This document shows, piece after piece, positions 6,829 through 14,174 of a DNA stretch of 24,588 nt. Positions within the stretch are counted from its first letter, which is position 1. Every line of letters begins with the position of its first letter. The translations under genes were made by a program, and so were the position numbers. This DNA is from JAYPEY01 sp047618185 (lineage in GTDB: Bacteria > Verrucomicrobiota > Verrucomicrobiia > Limisphaerales > JAYPEY01). The notes under the pieces were generated by a model, which saw only the letters and a list, made by a program, of their open reading frames with translations, was not told the origin of the DNA and searched no databases. Where the stretch lies: positions 1 to 24,588 of the forward strand of contig JBLHKZ010000059.1 in NCBI GenBank assembly GCA_047618185.1. The letters run 5' to 3'.

Positions 6829-8543
6829 GGCGCTTGCTGTCCGCCTTGTGCGCGGATCTCGATCAATCTCTCTCGCGCTCCCTTGAAATAACCCACGGCC
6901 TTTGTCTTCGCGCCAATGGGAGCCCGCGGCGGAAACTTTCGGTTCACGTGCGCCTTGATCTGGCCGTCGAGTTTTCCAAGCAGCCAGTTCAAGTTGGCCT
7001 CGTTGTAGGGCGCTTTCCCATTCACGTAGATGTGGACTGGATTGGTGTGAGCTTCGGCGTCGGGACTGCCGGTCGGAGCTTTCGAATGCGCGCGCGCCGC
7101 GATCCAACTCGATTCCGAAATGCTGATTTTCTTTTCCAACTCAATCCAGCGACCGCGGCTTTCGTCCGCCTTGATGGATTTGGTCGCGATGGTCTTGCCA
7201 TTGACGATCAGGTCGAGATCCGTGACGGGCGCGACCTCGGAATAGACCCGCACGCGAGCAGTCGCGTAATGCGGCCCCTTGCCGGAAAGGGGTATGGCGC
7301 CGCCGGGTTTGACGCCGTCGACTTCAAGCAGCAGCAGGGGGCCGGTGGTAAAGAACGACTGCCCTTTGGCCAACAATCGCAGCCAGTCGTCGATGCGGGG
7401 CTCGGTCTCGCTGTGAACGTAGGTGCGGCAGTCCGCGAATTTCCGACAGGGAGGATAGTCGCTCGCGCCGAGAGCCGGGTAGGGGAACCCGATGTTCAGA
7501 ATTCGATACCAGCCTGCCAGTCCGATCGGGCGATAGATGCCGAATTGCATCAACTCGATGCCATCCGAGCCGCCGAGAACGTAGTCGGCCCAGATTTCCT
7601 TCTCGTAGCCGCCATGCGCCCAGAACACGAGTCCGCCATTCGCTCTGATATCGGAAACCGCCTTTCCAAAAACCGGCCAGGTGTTTGGATCGTAGCTTTT
7701 TCCCGGCTGCACGAGATCGTCGGCGAGAAAGACTTTGGTGTGGCCATATTGGCCGCTGCGGTATTCCTGTCCGGAAATAATCCGGTAGTCGCCGCGGCGC
7801 TTGATGGAGCTGACGCCGAGCCCGCGCAACTGCTGAAACTCCTGCGCGCTCATCTGGCCGCTGTAGGATGAAGTTGGGTTGTAGCAGAGAACGCCGCCGT
7901 AACGGACATCCTCGGCCTCAAGCAGATTGAAAATGTCGTTTTCATGCGCTTCAGTGGCGCGCTCCATGTGCAGGTGGGTGTCGCCGGAATAGTAGCCGAG
8001 ATCGGCCGCTGAAACCGTCCGGCGCAGTTGAACTTTTACTCGATGTTCCTTCGAGGGGAACGCGGCGAGACTTACGGTGACGGGCTTGTGCTCAAATCCC
8101 TTCCAGACCTCGATGCGAGTCGAACCCGGCGGAACTTGCAGACTGGTTTCACCGGCGGAGTAGAAAAAACGACCGAAATACCGAACCGGCGCCTTGCCGC
8201 GACGATTTCCCTTTCCCGTGGCGGGCCATTGACCGGTCAACGAATACTGCGAAAGGCGATTGGCGGCCGGTTGATAGAAATGGCCGTCCGAGCCGACAAC
8301 GTTCACGCGGCAGGGCGTGGGTTTGCCGGTGGCGTCATCGATGAATGTCAGATTAAGCGTGGCTGAGTCGGGGGCCGTCGCCAGCGCAGCTTTGCCGGGC
8401 GCGGCAAAACCCGAAGGCGTGTGGATGTAGTCTTCGTCGGCCTGCTCGATGTCGAGTTTCGATTGGGCTTTCGCGGGCTCGACGGCAAGGCTCAGGCCAA
8501 GCGCCAGACAGACGCAGAGAGTCGTGTTTCGGTTAAGTTTCAT
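6825..8543 (-). CDS. Exported CehA/McbA family metallohydrolase
   Basis: This 572-residue protein has a signal peptide (about 1-26, ending A-K-A). It then has a beta-rich domain (about 60-175) with T-G-K-P-T-P-C-R and P-P-G-S-T-R-I-E-V, like carboxypeptidase-regulatory modules. A PHP-like metallohydrolase domain of the CehA/McbA type follows, with G-D-T-H-L-H near residue 187, W-A-H-G-G-Y near 311 and G-A-S-D-Y near 359. These histidines and aspartates should bind the metal ions. The founding members hydrolyse the carbamate insecticide carbaryl; most relatives have unknown natural substrates. A C-terminal beta domain and tail follow. It lies 12 bp after the NfeD-like gene and overlaps the next gene by ATGA, so it is the third gene of a tight operon. 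The family call is strong; the substrate is unknown. Confidence 0.94.
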   Translation of the reverse strand: MKLNRNTTLCVCLALGLSLAVEPAKAQSKLDIEQADEDYIHTPSGFAAPGKAALATAPDSATLNLTFIDDATGKPTPCRVNVVGSDGHFYQPAANRLSQYSLTGQWPATGKGNRRGKAPVRYFGRFFYSAGETSLQVPPGSTRIEVWKGFEHKPVTVSLAAFPSKEHRVKVQLRRTVSAADLGYYSGDTHLHMERATEAHENDIFNLLEAEDVRYGGVLCYNPTSSYSGQMSAQEFQQLRGLGVSSIKRRGDYRIISGQEYRSGQYGHTKVFLADDLVQPGKSYDPNTWPVFGKAVSDIRANGGLVFWAHGGYEKEIWADYVLGGSDGIELMQFGIYRPIGLAGWYRILNIGFPYPALGASDYPPCRKFADCRTYVHSETEPRIDDWLRLLAKGQSFFTTGPLLLLEVDGVKPGGAIPLSGKGPHYATARVRVYSEVAPVTDLDLIVNGKTIATKSIKADESRGRWIELEKKISISESSWIAARAHSKAPTGSPDAEAHTNPVHIYVNGKAPYNEANLNWLLGKLDGQIKAHVNRKFPPRAPIGAKTKAVGYFKGARERLIEIRAQGGQQAP

Positions 8544-8555
8544 GAATGAGGTGGA

Positions 8556-9125
8556 TCAGCTTTCACGCACCAGGAGACAGGAGTTTTCTACGGCGATGAT
8601 TTCTACCTTTGCGTCTGAATCCATGAAGTTCAATTCAGACTTCGCCTCGTACGCATCGCCTTCGACAACGACACGACCGAAAGGACGCAACGGCGTCGAG
8701 GCCACTCCGCGTTTTCCTATCAAGGCAGCGGGCGGTCTCGCGGGCGCGCCGTCGATCGCGCTTTTCGAGGTGAGTTCCTCGACGACTGGAAACCAGAATA
8801 CCCACTGATAAACAATGAACAAGAAGCCGACGACCGCGCCTCCAAGCAATTCCACGCCTATTCCTGTGGCTCCGGCCATCGCCGTGAGGCAGATGAACGT
8901 GAGCATACCGAGAAAAAGGATGAAAGGGATGTTGAACTCGATCGCGTACCACTCGATCAACGCGAAAATGATGGCCAGTCGGAACATCGCCGATGCGTAA
9001 CTAAGTGGTCCCTTGATCGCAAACGTGACGTCTTTCTTGTGGGCGAAGCGCAAGAGGGTAAACCATGTCGCAAGGAACAGGGGGATCAGAAACATCAAAT
9101 CTCGCTGCAAGGATGGCTCGCTCAT
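8556..9125 (-). CDS. Membrane protein with NfeD-type C-terminal OB domain
   Basis: This 189-residue protein starts at ATG 9125; the frame is open to 9380, but those codons shadow the DUF4159 gene. Three or four hydrophobic segments (about 10-27, 42-62, 66-84 and 88-112) are followed by a small beta domain (about 135-189). That domain matches NfeD C-terminal domains: G-K-R-G-V-A-S-T-P-L-R-P-F-G, then V-E-G-D and a final V-E-I-I-A-V-E strand. NfeD-type proteins often pair with stomatin or flotillin proteins or with membrane proteases; neither is present here. It begins 25 bp after the DUF4159 stop and ends 12 bp before the metallohydrolase start, so it belongs to this operon and may organise its exported partners at the membrane. 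The domain call is good; the role is inferred. Confidence 0.85.
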   Translation of the reverse strand: MSEPSLQRDLMFLIPLFLATWFTLLRFAHKKDVTFAIKGPLSYASAMFRLAIIFALIEWYAIEFNIPFILFLGMLTFICLTAMAGATGIGVELLGGAVVGFLFIVYQWVFWFPVVEELTSKSAIDGAPARPPAALIGKRGVASTPLRPFGRVVVEGDAYEAKSELNFMDSDAKVEIIAVENSCLLVRES

Positions 9126-9150
9126 GAACTTGCGTATTCGTTCACTGAGC

Positions 9151-10032
9151 CTATTTCCTTGAGCCAGCCGCTCGCGGATGATTGTCCCCCTGCGTGAGCG
9201 CGTAGAAGACGATGTTGATTCCCATGGGGTAGGCCTTCTTGAGCGAAAACTCCCGCCTGAAATATTCGCTGACGGTCTCTCTTTCCCAGCCGTCGCCGAG
9301 ATCCGTGTTATGGCAGAACAAGACCTGCATGTGTCCATCCTTGTCGAAGATCGCCTGATAATTCGCCTCCTTGGCGTCATGTCGCTCCCATGTGATTCCC
9401 GTTGTCTTTGACTTGATCGCCTGCGCCACGTTGCAGACTTGGGGCTTCTCTTTGAGATCGAATACGCAGTGAAAAAGGGGATGGCTGAGCGGCAGGTTTA
9501 TGGGTTTTGCGTCCGGGAGGATGCGGCCGATCTGATGGCGGGCGTTTTTCCATTCGGACTCGCCCCAGAAATCGTCCAGCATGATGAATCCGCCGCCGGC
9601 CAGGTAGGCGCGTAAGGCGATAACCTGTTCGTCAGAAAAATGAATGCCGCCTGGCTCCGCAATGTAGATGAACGGTTGGGATTTTAGTTCAGAGGCGGTT
9701 GCTTTAACGACCAGGCCGCCGGGATGCACTTGAATGGGCAGTGTCTTCGCCAGTTGTGCGCTTAATCCGATATCAGCGTCGGGAAAGTCTGTGAGCCAAC
9801 GGCCGGAGCCGCGACGGCCATTGGGTTGATCGTTTGAGTAGTCGAGTCGGACAAACGAGAATTTCTTTTGTTTGAAGGGATAGGATTTGAGCCACTCGGG
9901 GGGGCTGAGTTTGTTCGTTTTTTCGGCGTCGGCGGCATGGGATCGGGGGGAGGCGGCCGAGCCGCAAAACAGCGAGAGGCATATCACCGTGAGCGGCCCC
10001 ATGAAACGGATGCTCAGTTTCCTTTTCGTCAT
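9151..10032 (-). CDS. Exported DUF4159 domain protein
   Basis: This 293-residue protein is called from ATG 10032. The frame is open upstream to 10104, but this start gives a basic N-terminus and a hydrophobic signal segment (about 10-34). The DUF4159 domain (about 57-280) is recognisable from F-V-R-L-D-Y, G-R-W-L-T-D-F-P-D-A-D, P-F-I-Y-I-A-E-P-G-G and G-G-F-I-M-L-D-D-F-W-G. The family is usually found as a secreted or membrane-anchored domain near MoxR/Bat (aerotolerance-type) genes, and its fold resembles glutamine amidotransferase-like domains. Here it instead heads a four-gene operon with an NfeD-like protein, a metallohydrolase and a heme-toroid protein. A promoter-like element ends 7 nt before the ATG. 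Its biochemical function is not known. Confidence 0.9.
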   Translation of the reverse strand: MTKRKLSIRFMGPLTVICLSLFCGSAASPRSHAADAEKTNKLSPPEWLKSYPFKQKKFSFVRLDYSNDQPNGRRGSGRWLTDFPDADIGLSAQLAKTLPIQVHPGGLVVKATASELKSQPFIYIAEPGGIHFSDEQVIALRAYLAGGGFIMLDDFWGESEWKNARHQIGRILPDAKPINLPLSHPLFHCVFDLKEKPQVCNVAQAIKSKTTGITWERHDAKEANYQAIFDKDGHMQVLFCHNTDLGDGWERETVSEYFRREFSLKKAYPMGINIVFYALTQGDNHPRAAGSRK

Positions 10033-10039
10033 ACGAACT

Positions 10040-10068
10040 CGTATACTTTGCCGGCGGTCGCCAAACAA
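10040..10068 (-). promoter_or_regulatory. Promoter-like element of the DUF4159 operon, possibly leaderless
   Basis: On the minus strand TTGTTT (10068-10063) and TATACG (10045-10040) are separated by exactly 17 bp. The -10-like box ends 7 nt before the ATG at 10032, so the predicted transcript would start at about the initiation codon. The match is by eye. Confidence 0.4.
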
Positions 10069-10141
10069 GGAAATGCGGCACGGGCGCGGTCGTTCGCAGA
10101 TCAATTACTGGAAACGGATGAGTGGTTTGAAGCGCAAGTAG

Positions 10142-10237
10142 AGCGGCAGAGGACAGCCGCAGTCCAAGACCTGTCGGATCTCGGATGAGTAAAGGAATTC
10201 GCGGCAGCGTCATGGACTGCGGCTGTCCTCTGCCGCT
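10142..10237. repeat. Interspersed repeat copy 1 with perfect 25-bp inverted repeat
   Basis: The left arm at 10142-10166 and the right arm at 10213-10237 are perfect reverse complements over 25 bp, with a 46-bp spacer. The arms are rich in G-C-G-G-C-A-G-A-G-G and its complement. The right arm and its flanks (10201-10240) match 36 of 40 bases at 18972-19011, so this is a dispersed family rather than a local hairpin. RNA from either strand would form a long stem. From memory, similar sequences occur between genes in verrucomicrobial genomes. Confidence 0.85.
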
Positions 10238-10355
10238 TTCAACAACAATGGATGCTCAGTGAATCAACTTCACTACGCTGTCTCAAATTCGGAGGTCCTG
10301 GTTGTTTGTTCTATTCTTGAACTGCGTCCGACGCGGTCGATTTTGGCCATTTCCA

Positions 10356-10385
10356 TTGCGCTGAGGCCGCGCCGGCGGGTATAAG
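10356..10385 (+). promoter_or_regulatory. Promoter-like element upstream of the ThuA gene
   Basis: TTGCGC (10356-10361) and TATAAG (10380-10385) are separated by 18 bp. Transcription would begin near 10392, about 50 nt before the ATG at 10445. The -35 match is weak. Confidence 0.3.
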
Positions 10386-10444
10386 ATGACCCGTCGTTCA
10401 AACTCTTGAATCGCTCCGACATGTTCACCGTTCCTAATCCCGCC

Positions 10445-11248
10445 ATGAAAAATCGCCTTTCCATTTCCGTATTTCTCCTCCTTGCCGCGCTCGCCGCAAA
10501 CCTGGGCGCCGCCGAGGTGAAAGTGAAACCCATTCGCGCGCTGATGATCACCGGCGGCTGCTGCCACGACTACGAGAACCAGAAACGTATTTTGTCCGAA
10601 GGCATCAGCAAACGGGCGAACGTGACCTGGACGATTCTTCATGAAGGCGGAACCAGCGGGGATCACAAGGTCAGCATCTACCACAAGAAGGACTGGGCGA
10701 AGGGCTACGATGTCGTCCTGCACAACGAGTGCTTCGGCAAACTGACCGACGTGCCGTTCATCGAGAACATCGCCAAGGCGCACAAGGATGGGACGCCGGC
10801 GGTGGTCATTCACTGCGCGCTGCATTCCTATCGCCACGCCAAGACGGACGAGTGGCGAAAAGTGTTGGGCGTCAAATCGATGCGCCATCAGCAGAAAGGC
10901 CCCGTCGATGTGGTGACGATGAAACCGAAGCACCCGGTCATGAAGGGCTTTCCAAAACCGTGGAGATCGCCCAATGGCGAACTCTATGAAATTCTGGAAG
11001 TCTATCCCGGCTGCACACCGCTGGGCCTTGCGTTTGGCTCCCGCACCGACAAGGACCACACCTGTATCTGGGTGAACCAATACGGCAAAGGCCGCACGTT
11101 CGGAACGTCGTTGGGACACCATAACGAAACGATGGACAACGAAGCCTATCTCGGCCTGGTGACCCGGGGATTGCTCTGGGCCTGCGAGAAACTTGGCGAA
11201 GACGGGAAGCCCAAGCCGGGATACGAAGCGAAGGCCGCCAAGAAATAA
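10445..11248 (+). CDS. Exported ThuA-like domain protein
   Basis: This 267-residue protein is read from ATG 10445, which gives a textbook signal peptide (K-N-R, hydrophobic core, cleavage near G-A-A at residues 21-23). The TTG at 10406 would add 13 residues in front of it and is less likely. The mature protein is a ThuA (trehalose-utilisation) domain of the class I glutamine-amidotransferase-like fold. It shows I-R-A-L-M-I-T-G-G-C-C-H-D-Y at 30-43, V-V-L-H-N-E-C-F-G, V-V-I-H-C-A-L-H-S-Y, H-P-V-M-K-G-F and G-R-T-F-G-T-S-L-G-H-H. ThuA-like proteins are very common in these phyla, often near sugar-degradation genes, and their reaction is generally not established. It stands alone on the plus strand and converges with the next gene, their stops 56 bp apart. 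Confidence 0.94.
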   Translation: MKNRLSISVFLLLAALAANLGAAEVKVKPIRALMITGGCCHDYENQKRILSEGISKRANVTWTILHEGGTSGDHKVSIYHKKDWAKGYDVVLHNECFGKLTDVPFIENIAKAHKDGTPAVVIHCALHSYRHAKTDEWRKVLGVKSMRHQQKGPVDVVTMKPKHPVMKGFPKPWRSPNGELYEILEVYPGCTPLGLAFGSRTDKDHTCIWVNQYGKGRTFGTSLGHHNETMDNEAYLGLVTRGLLWACEKLGEDGKPKPGYEAKAAKK

Positions 11249-11304
11249 CGGAGGGCGCTCGAGAACCGTAGAGGGAGATTTGAGCGGCCGCCTTGCCAGC
11301 GTTC

Positions 11305-12288
11305 CTATTTTTTTGCGTCGGCGCTGAGTTTGGACTCCTGTTTCTCCAGTAAATTGGGCACGAGTTTCTCCGAGAATCCCGCCATGAAACACCAGACCAC
11401 GAGGAGGGCGAAGTTCTTTTGGTCGCTGTTGCCGGTCGCTTCCGCAGAGGGAGTTGCCGGGGCGCCTTCTGGATGCAGAATATGCTGAAAATCCGGGAAT
11501 GAATTGCCAGTCAGAACGCCGGCTTCCATCATAAACAGGAGCACTATGGCGGCGCCGAGACCAATCACCGGTCGCATCAGAAGGTTGGCGGCGTGCGGGA
11601 GCGCCATGAGGTCGGCCATACTCGCTTTTTGCAATTGCCCTTTGAGGCCTGTCAGGGCGCTGAAGGACGCGCCCCAGAGACCGGCGGCCCCCGCCAGCAG
11701 GATAAGCTGCAGTTCCACGGAGGCGGTGGCTTTCAGGTTTTCGGAGGTTTCGATGGCCAGCATGGCGACGAACGCCATCAAACATAGAATGAACATCGAA
11801 GCAATGCGGGTGCGGATCAGGCGAATGTACTCCCGGGATTCTTCGCGGCTCGTGTAGACCCAGTTGATGTCGTTGAGAAGCCGGAAATAGAGCGCGCGTT
11901 TTCGGGCGACAGCCTCCTCAGGATTCATATCTGAAGAGTCCTGAAGAGTGGCCATGGCGGTGCGGTAATGCTGGCTGATCTCGGGGCGCAGAAGCGCGTC
12001 GGCTTCGAAAATCCTGCGGCTCAACTCGGTGTCGAGGACCACCACGTCGAAATAGTGGATGAGGTGTTGTTCGATTTCGTAGAGTTTGACCCAGATTTGC
12101 GGCGCGGGCGTGGTCCAGCCGGACTCGGCCTCCAGCTCCAGCTCCTCGAGTAAACGAACAATGTTGTCGTTTTTCTCCCATTGAGCTTTCGAAATCAGCT
12201 CCAACTTGACTCGCAAGGTGCGATAAAACTGCTCGGTCAAATTGCGTTGACTCTTTCCTTTGAACAACCGCGTCAGAAATCCTGCCAT
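11305..12288 (-). CDS. Four-TM membrane protein of unknown function
   Basis: This 327-residue protein is called from ATG 12288 because a G-A-G-G-G stretch lies 8 nt upstream, one of the few Shine-Dalgarno-like sites in the window. The frame also has an ATG at 12321. The N-terminal half (about 1-165) is charged and helical, probably cytoplasmic, and may form coiled coils. Four hydrophobic segments follow (about 172-190, 202-222, 242-264 and 293-311). The last contains G-F-S-E-K-L-V-P-N-L-L, resembling a G-F-S-E-R-L-V-P motif in uncharacterised membrane proteins of several phyla. No enzyme or transporter family is recognised. It lies between convergent and divergent neighbours and looks monocistronic. 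Gene reality is well supported; function is unknown. Confidence 0.85.
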   Translation of the reverse strand: MAGFLTRLFKGKSQRNLTEQFYRTLRVKLELISKAQWEKNDNIVRLLEELELEAESGWTTPAPQIWVKLYEIEQHLIHYFDVVVLDTELSRRIFEADALLRPEISQHYRTAMATLQDSSDMNPEEAVARKRALYFRLLNDINWVYTSREESREYIRLIRTRIASMFILCLMAFVAMLAIETSENLKATASVELQLILLAGAAGLWGASFSALTGLKGQLQKASMADLMALPHAANLLMRPVIGLGAAIVLLFMMEAGVLTGNSFPDFQHILHPEGAPATPSAEATGNSDQKNFALLVVWCFMAGFSEKLVPNLLEKQESKLSADAKK

Positions 12289-12444
12289 AATTAGGTCCCT
12301 CATAGCGCGGGCATAACTCATCGTAAAGCTTATTCCGTGAAGCCGTTCGGGCCGCGGCGCTTCGTTTTAAGCCAACGGTGGAGGAGATGGTTTGCGATGG
12401 TTCTTTGTTGCCCGGAGGGCCGCCGATCTGTTCTCTTAAGTTTT

Positions 12445-13932
12445 ATGGCAACCCGATATTTCAATTCTTCGAATCGCCGGCTTTTCCGTTCCGTGTCGCT
12501 GGCCTTTCGTCTGCTGGCGCTCTTGGCCGCGGCATGGACTCTTTCGCAGCCAGCTGTCGCGGCGCCCGTGTTCCGCGCCGGCGCCGCCACCAGCAATATT
12601 ACCCCCTCGATGGGTGTGCGGCTCGACGGCACCATCATGCAGATCGGCCCGGCGAAAGGCGTGCATGACGAGCTTCATGCCCGGTGCCTTGTGCTGGACG
12701 ACGGCAAGGAGAGGCTGGCGATCGTGGTTTGCGACAACACCATGATCGCGCAGTTCGTCATGGATGACGCGAAGGCCAGGATCCAAAAACGATCGGGACT
12801 CGCGGCCAATCGAGTTCTAATTTCCGCGACCCACACGCACAGCGCTCCGCGCGCGATCGGGATCAGCGATGAACCGGAGGACCGGGCGTATTTGGATTTT
12901 ATGGCCGGCCGCATCGCCGATGGCGTGCAACGGGCGATTAACAATCTCGCCCCGGCCAGGATCGGTTGGGGCGGCGGAACGAAGCCGGATTTTGTGCACA
13001 ACCGCCGCTGGTTTGTGGACGCGTCAGGGCAGGGAGTGAATCCGTTTGGCGTGAAGGGCGAGGTCGTGAAAATGAATCCGGGAAAGAAGGGGCTCATGAA
13101 GCCGGCCGGCCCGGTGGATCCCGAGGTGTTTGTCCTGTCTGTGCAACATGCCGACGGGCGTCCGATGGCCTTGTTGGCGAATTACGGTTTGCACTACATC
13201 GGCGGCATACCGAGCGGCGTGGTGAGCGCGGACTATTTTGGCGTTTTTGCGGATCGAATTCAGGAACTGCTGAAGGCCGACCGGCAAGATCCGCCGTTTG
13301 TCGGGATCATGTCCAACGGCACGAGCGGTGATGTGAATGCGAACGATATGACGGCGCCGCGCAAGCGGTTCAAGGCGTACGAGCGAATGACGCGGGTGGC
13401 CCATTCATTGGCGGACGAGACGTTGCGGGTTTATCGGACGATCGAACACCGCGACTTCGTCGAACTGGGCATGCGCGAAGTCGAGCTGCCGCTGAAGATT
13501 CGCAAGCCGGATGCCGCGCGATTGAAATGGGCGGAAGCTCCCTTCGCCAGCGGCAAGGAGAAGTTTGAAGCGCGCAAACGATTGACGCGCCCGGAGGTCT
13601 ACGCCCGTGAAGCCATGCATTTGAAAACCTATCCCGACGTCGCGGTCATCAAGCTTCAGGCCATCCGAATCGGGGATCTGGGGATTACAGCGATTCCTTG
13701 TGAGGTCTTTGCTGAAACGGGGCTGGGCATTAAGGAGAAGAGTCCCTTCGAATCGACCTTCACTATCGAGTTGGCCAACGGATTCTACGGCTATCTGCCG
13801 ACGGCGGAGCAGCATAAGTGGGGTGGTTACGAGACGTGGGAGGCGCGTTCGAGTTGCCTCGAAGTCCCGGCCGAGGGGAAGATTCGCCGGGCTGTCCTCG
13901 GCTTGTTGGGTGAGCTGAAAAAATCGCGTTAG
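12445..13932 (+). CDS. Neutral/alkaline ceramidase-like exported hydrolase
   Basis: This 495-residue protein is called from ATG 12445, which gives a signal peptide with an arginine-rich start and cleavage near V-A-A at about residue 39. The frame extends upstream to 12337, but those codons add an unlikely N-terminus. The mature start F-R-A-G-A-A-T-S-N-I-T-P is typical of the neutral/alkaline non-lysosomal ceramidase N-terminal family. The zinc-ligand-type segment A-T-H-T-H-S-A-P is at about 128-135, and N-Y-G-L-H-Y-I-G-G near 245 supplies a further histidine. Bacterial relatives hydrolyse N-acyl-sphingosine, but many short members in planctomycetes and verrucomicrobia have unknown substrates. 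At 495 residues it is shorter than classical ceramidases (about 650-750), so the C-terminal Ig-like domain is probably absent. Calling it ceramidase-like is safer than ceramidase. Confidence 0.9.
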   Translation: MATRYFNSSNRRLFRSVSLAFRLLALLAAAWTLSQPAVAAPVFRAGAATSNITPSMGVRLDGTIMQIGPAKGVHDELHARCLVLDDGKERLAIVVCDNTMIAQFVMDDAKARIQKRSGLAANRVLISATHTHSAPRAIGISDEPEDRAYLDFMAGRIADGVQRAINNLAPARIGWGGGTKPDFVHNRRWFVDASGQGVNPFGVKGEVVKMNPGKKGLMKPAGPVDPEVFVLSVQHADGRPMALLANYGLHYIGGIPSGVVSADYFGVFADRIQELLKADRQDPPFVGIMSNGTSGDVNANDMTAPRKRFKAYERMTRVAHSLADETLRVYRTIEHRDFVELGMREVELPLKIRKPDAARLKWAEAPFASGKEKFEARKRLTRPEVYAREAMHLKTYPDVAVIKLQAIRIGDLGITAIPCEVFAETGLGIKEKSPFESTFTIELANGFYGYLPTAEQHKWGGYETWEARSSCLEVPAEGKIRRAVLGLLGELKKSR

Positions 13933-14029
13933 TGTCGGCCATGCAGGAGGCGCTTGCGTTCGAGGATTTCACCGAACGTTCCTATAAGAACGAGTGAGGG
14001 CGTATCTCAGTCTTCTAAATTGTCGATTG

Positions 14030-14117
14030 CGACGAAAGTGTTGTTGCCCCACCGGCTTTGGATCGCTGCCGCTGTTGGAGGTGGCCGCTTCAACAAACAG
14101 GCGCGACCGCTTGACTG
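14030..14117 (+). repeat. Degenerate dispersed repeat, second family, copy 1
   Basis: The core at 14055-14097 matches 33 of 43 bases at 19152-19194, with weaker similarity on both sides. In the shared frame both copies read F-G-S-L-P-L followed by a hydrophobic and an acidic residue, V, x, A-S. It lies between the ceramidase-like and PSD1 genes. It could be an intergenic repeat or debris of an old coding sequence. Confidence 0.55.
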
Positions 14118-14174
14118 GCATGGACGCCGCGTTCTAGATCTTGAACTTCGCTCGGACTGCGACGCCTTAGGTCT

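Larger units (their letters stand above)
10033..10444. other. Divergent intergenic region with inverted repeat, 412 bp
   Basis: The spacer separates the DUF4159 operon (minus) from the ThuA gene (plus). It contains a promoter-like element for each direction (10040-10068 and 10356-10385) and a perfect 25-bp inverted repeat at 10142-10237. I see no gene in it. Short open frames across it have no start signals or recognisable domains. Confidence 0.7.

Noticed and set aside
6829..7107. N-terminal extension of the heme-toroid protein
   Set aside because: The extension lies entirely inside the metallohydrolase gene. Starting at 6828 gives a hydrophobic leader and an ATGA overlap.
6834..7871. Open frame of 345 codons on the plus strand
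   Set aside because: It lies antisense to the metallohydrolase gene, shows no known motif or signal peptide, and reflects the GC-rich codon pattern of the real gene.
9126..9380. N-terminal extension of the NfeD-like protein
   Set aside because: It overlaps the DUF4159 gene and is arginine- and serine-rich; ATG 9125 gives a normal membrane protein start.
10283..11785. Open frame of 500 codons on the minus strand
   Set aside because: It covers the ThuA gene in antisense and runs into another gene; the translation is arginine-rich and without domains.
13977..13992. Small inverted repeat after the ceramidase-like gene
   Set aside because: The arms are only 5 bp and there is no T-run, so a terminator is not supported.
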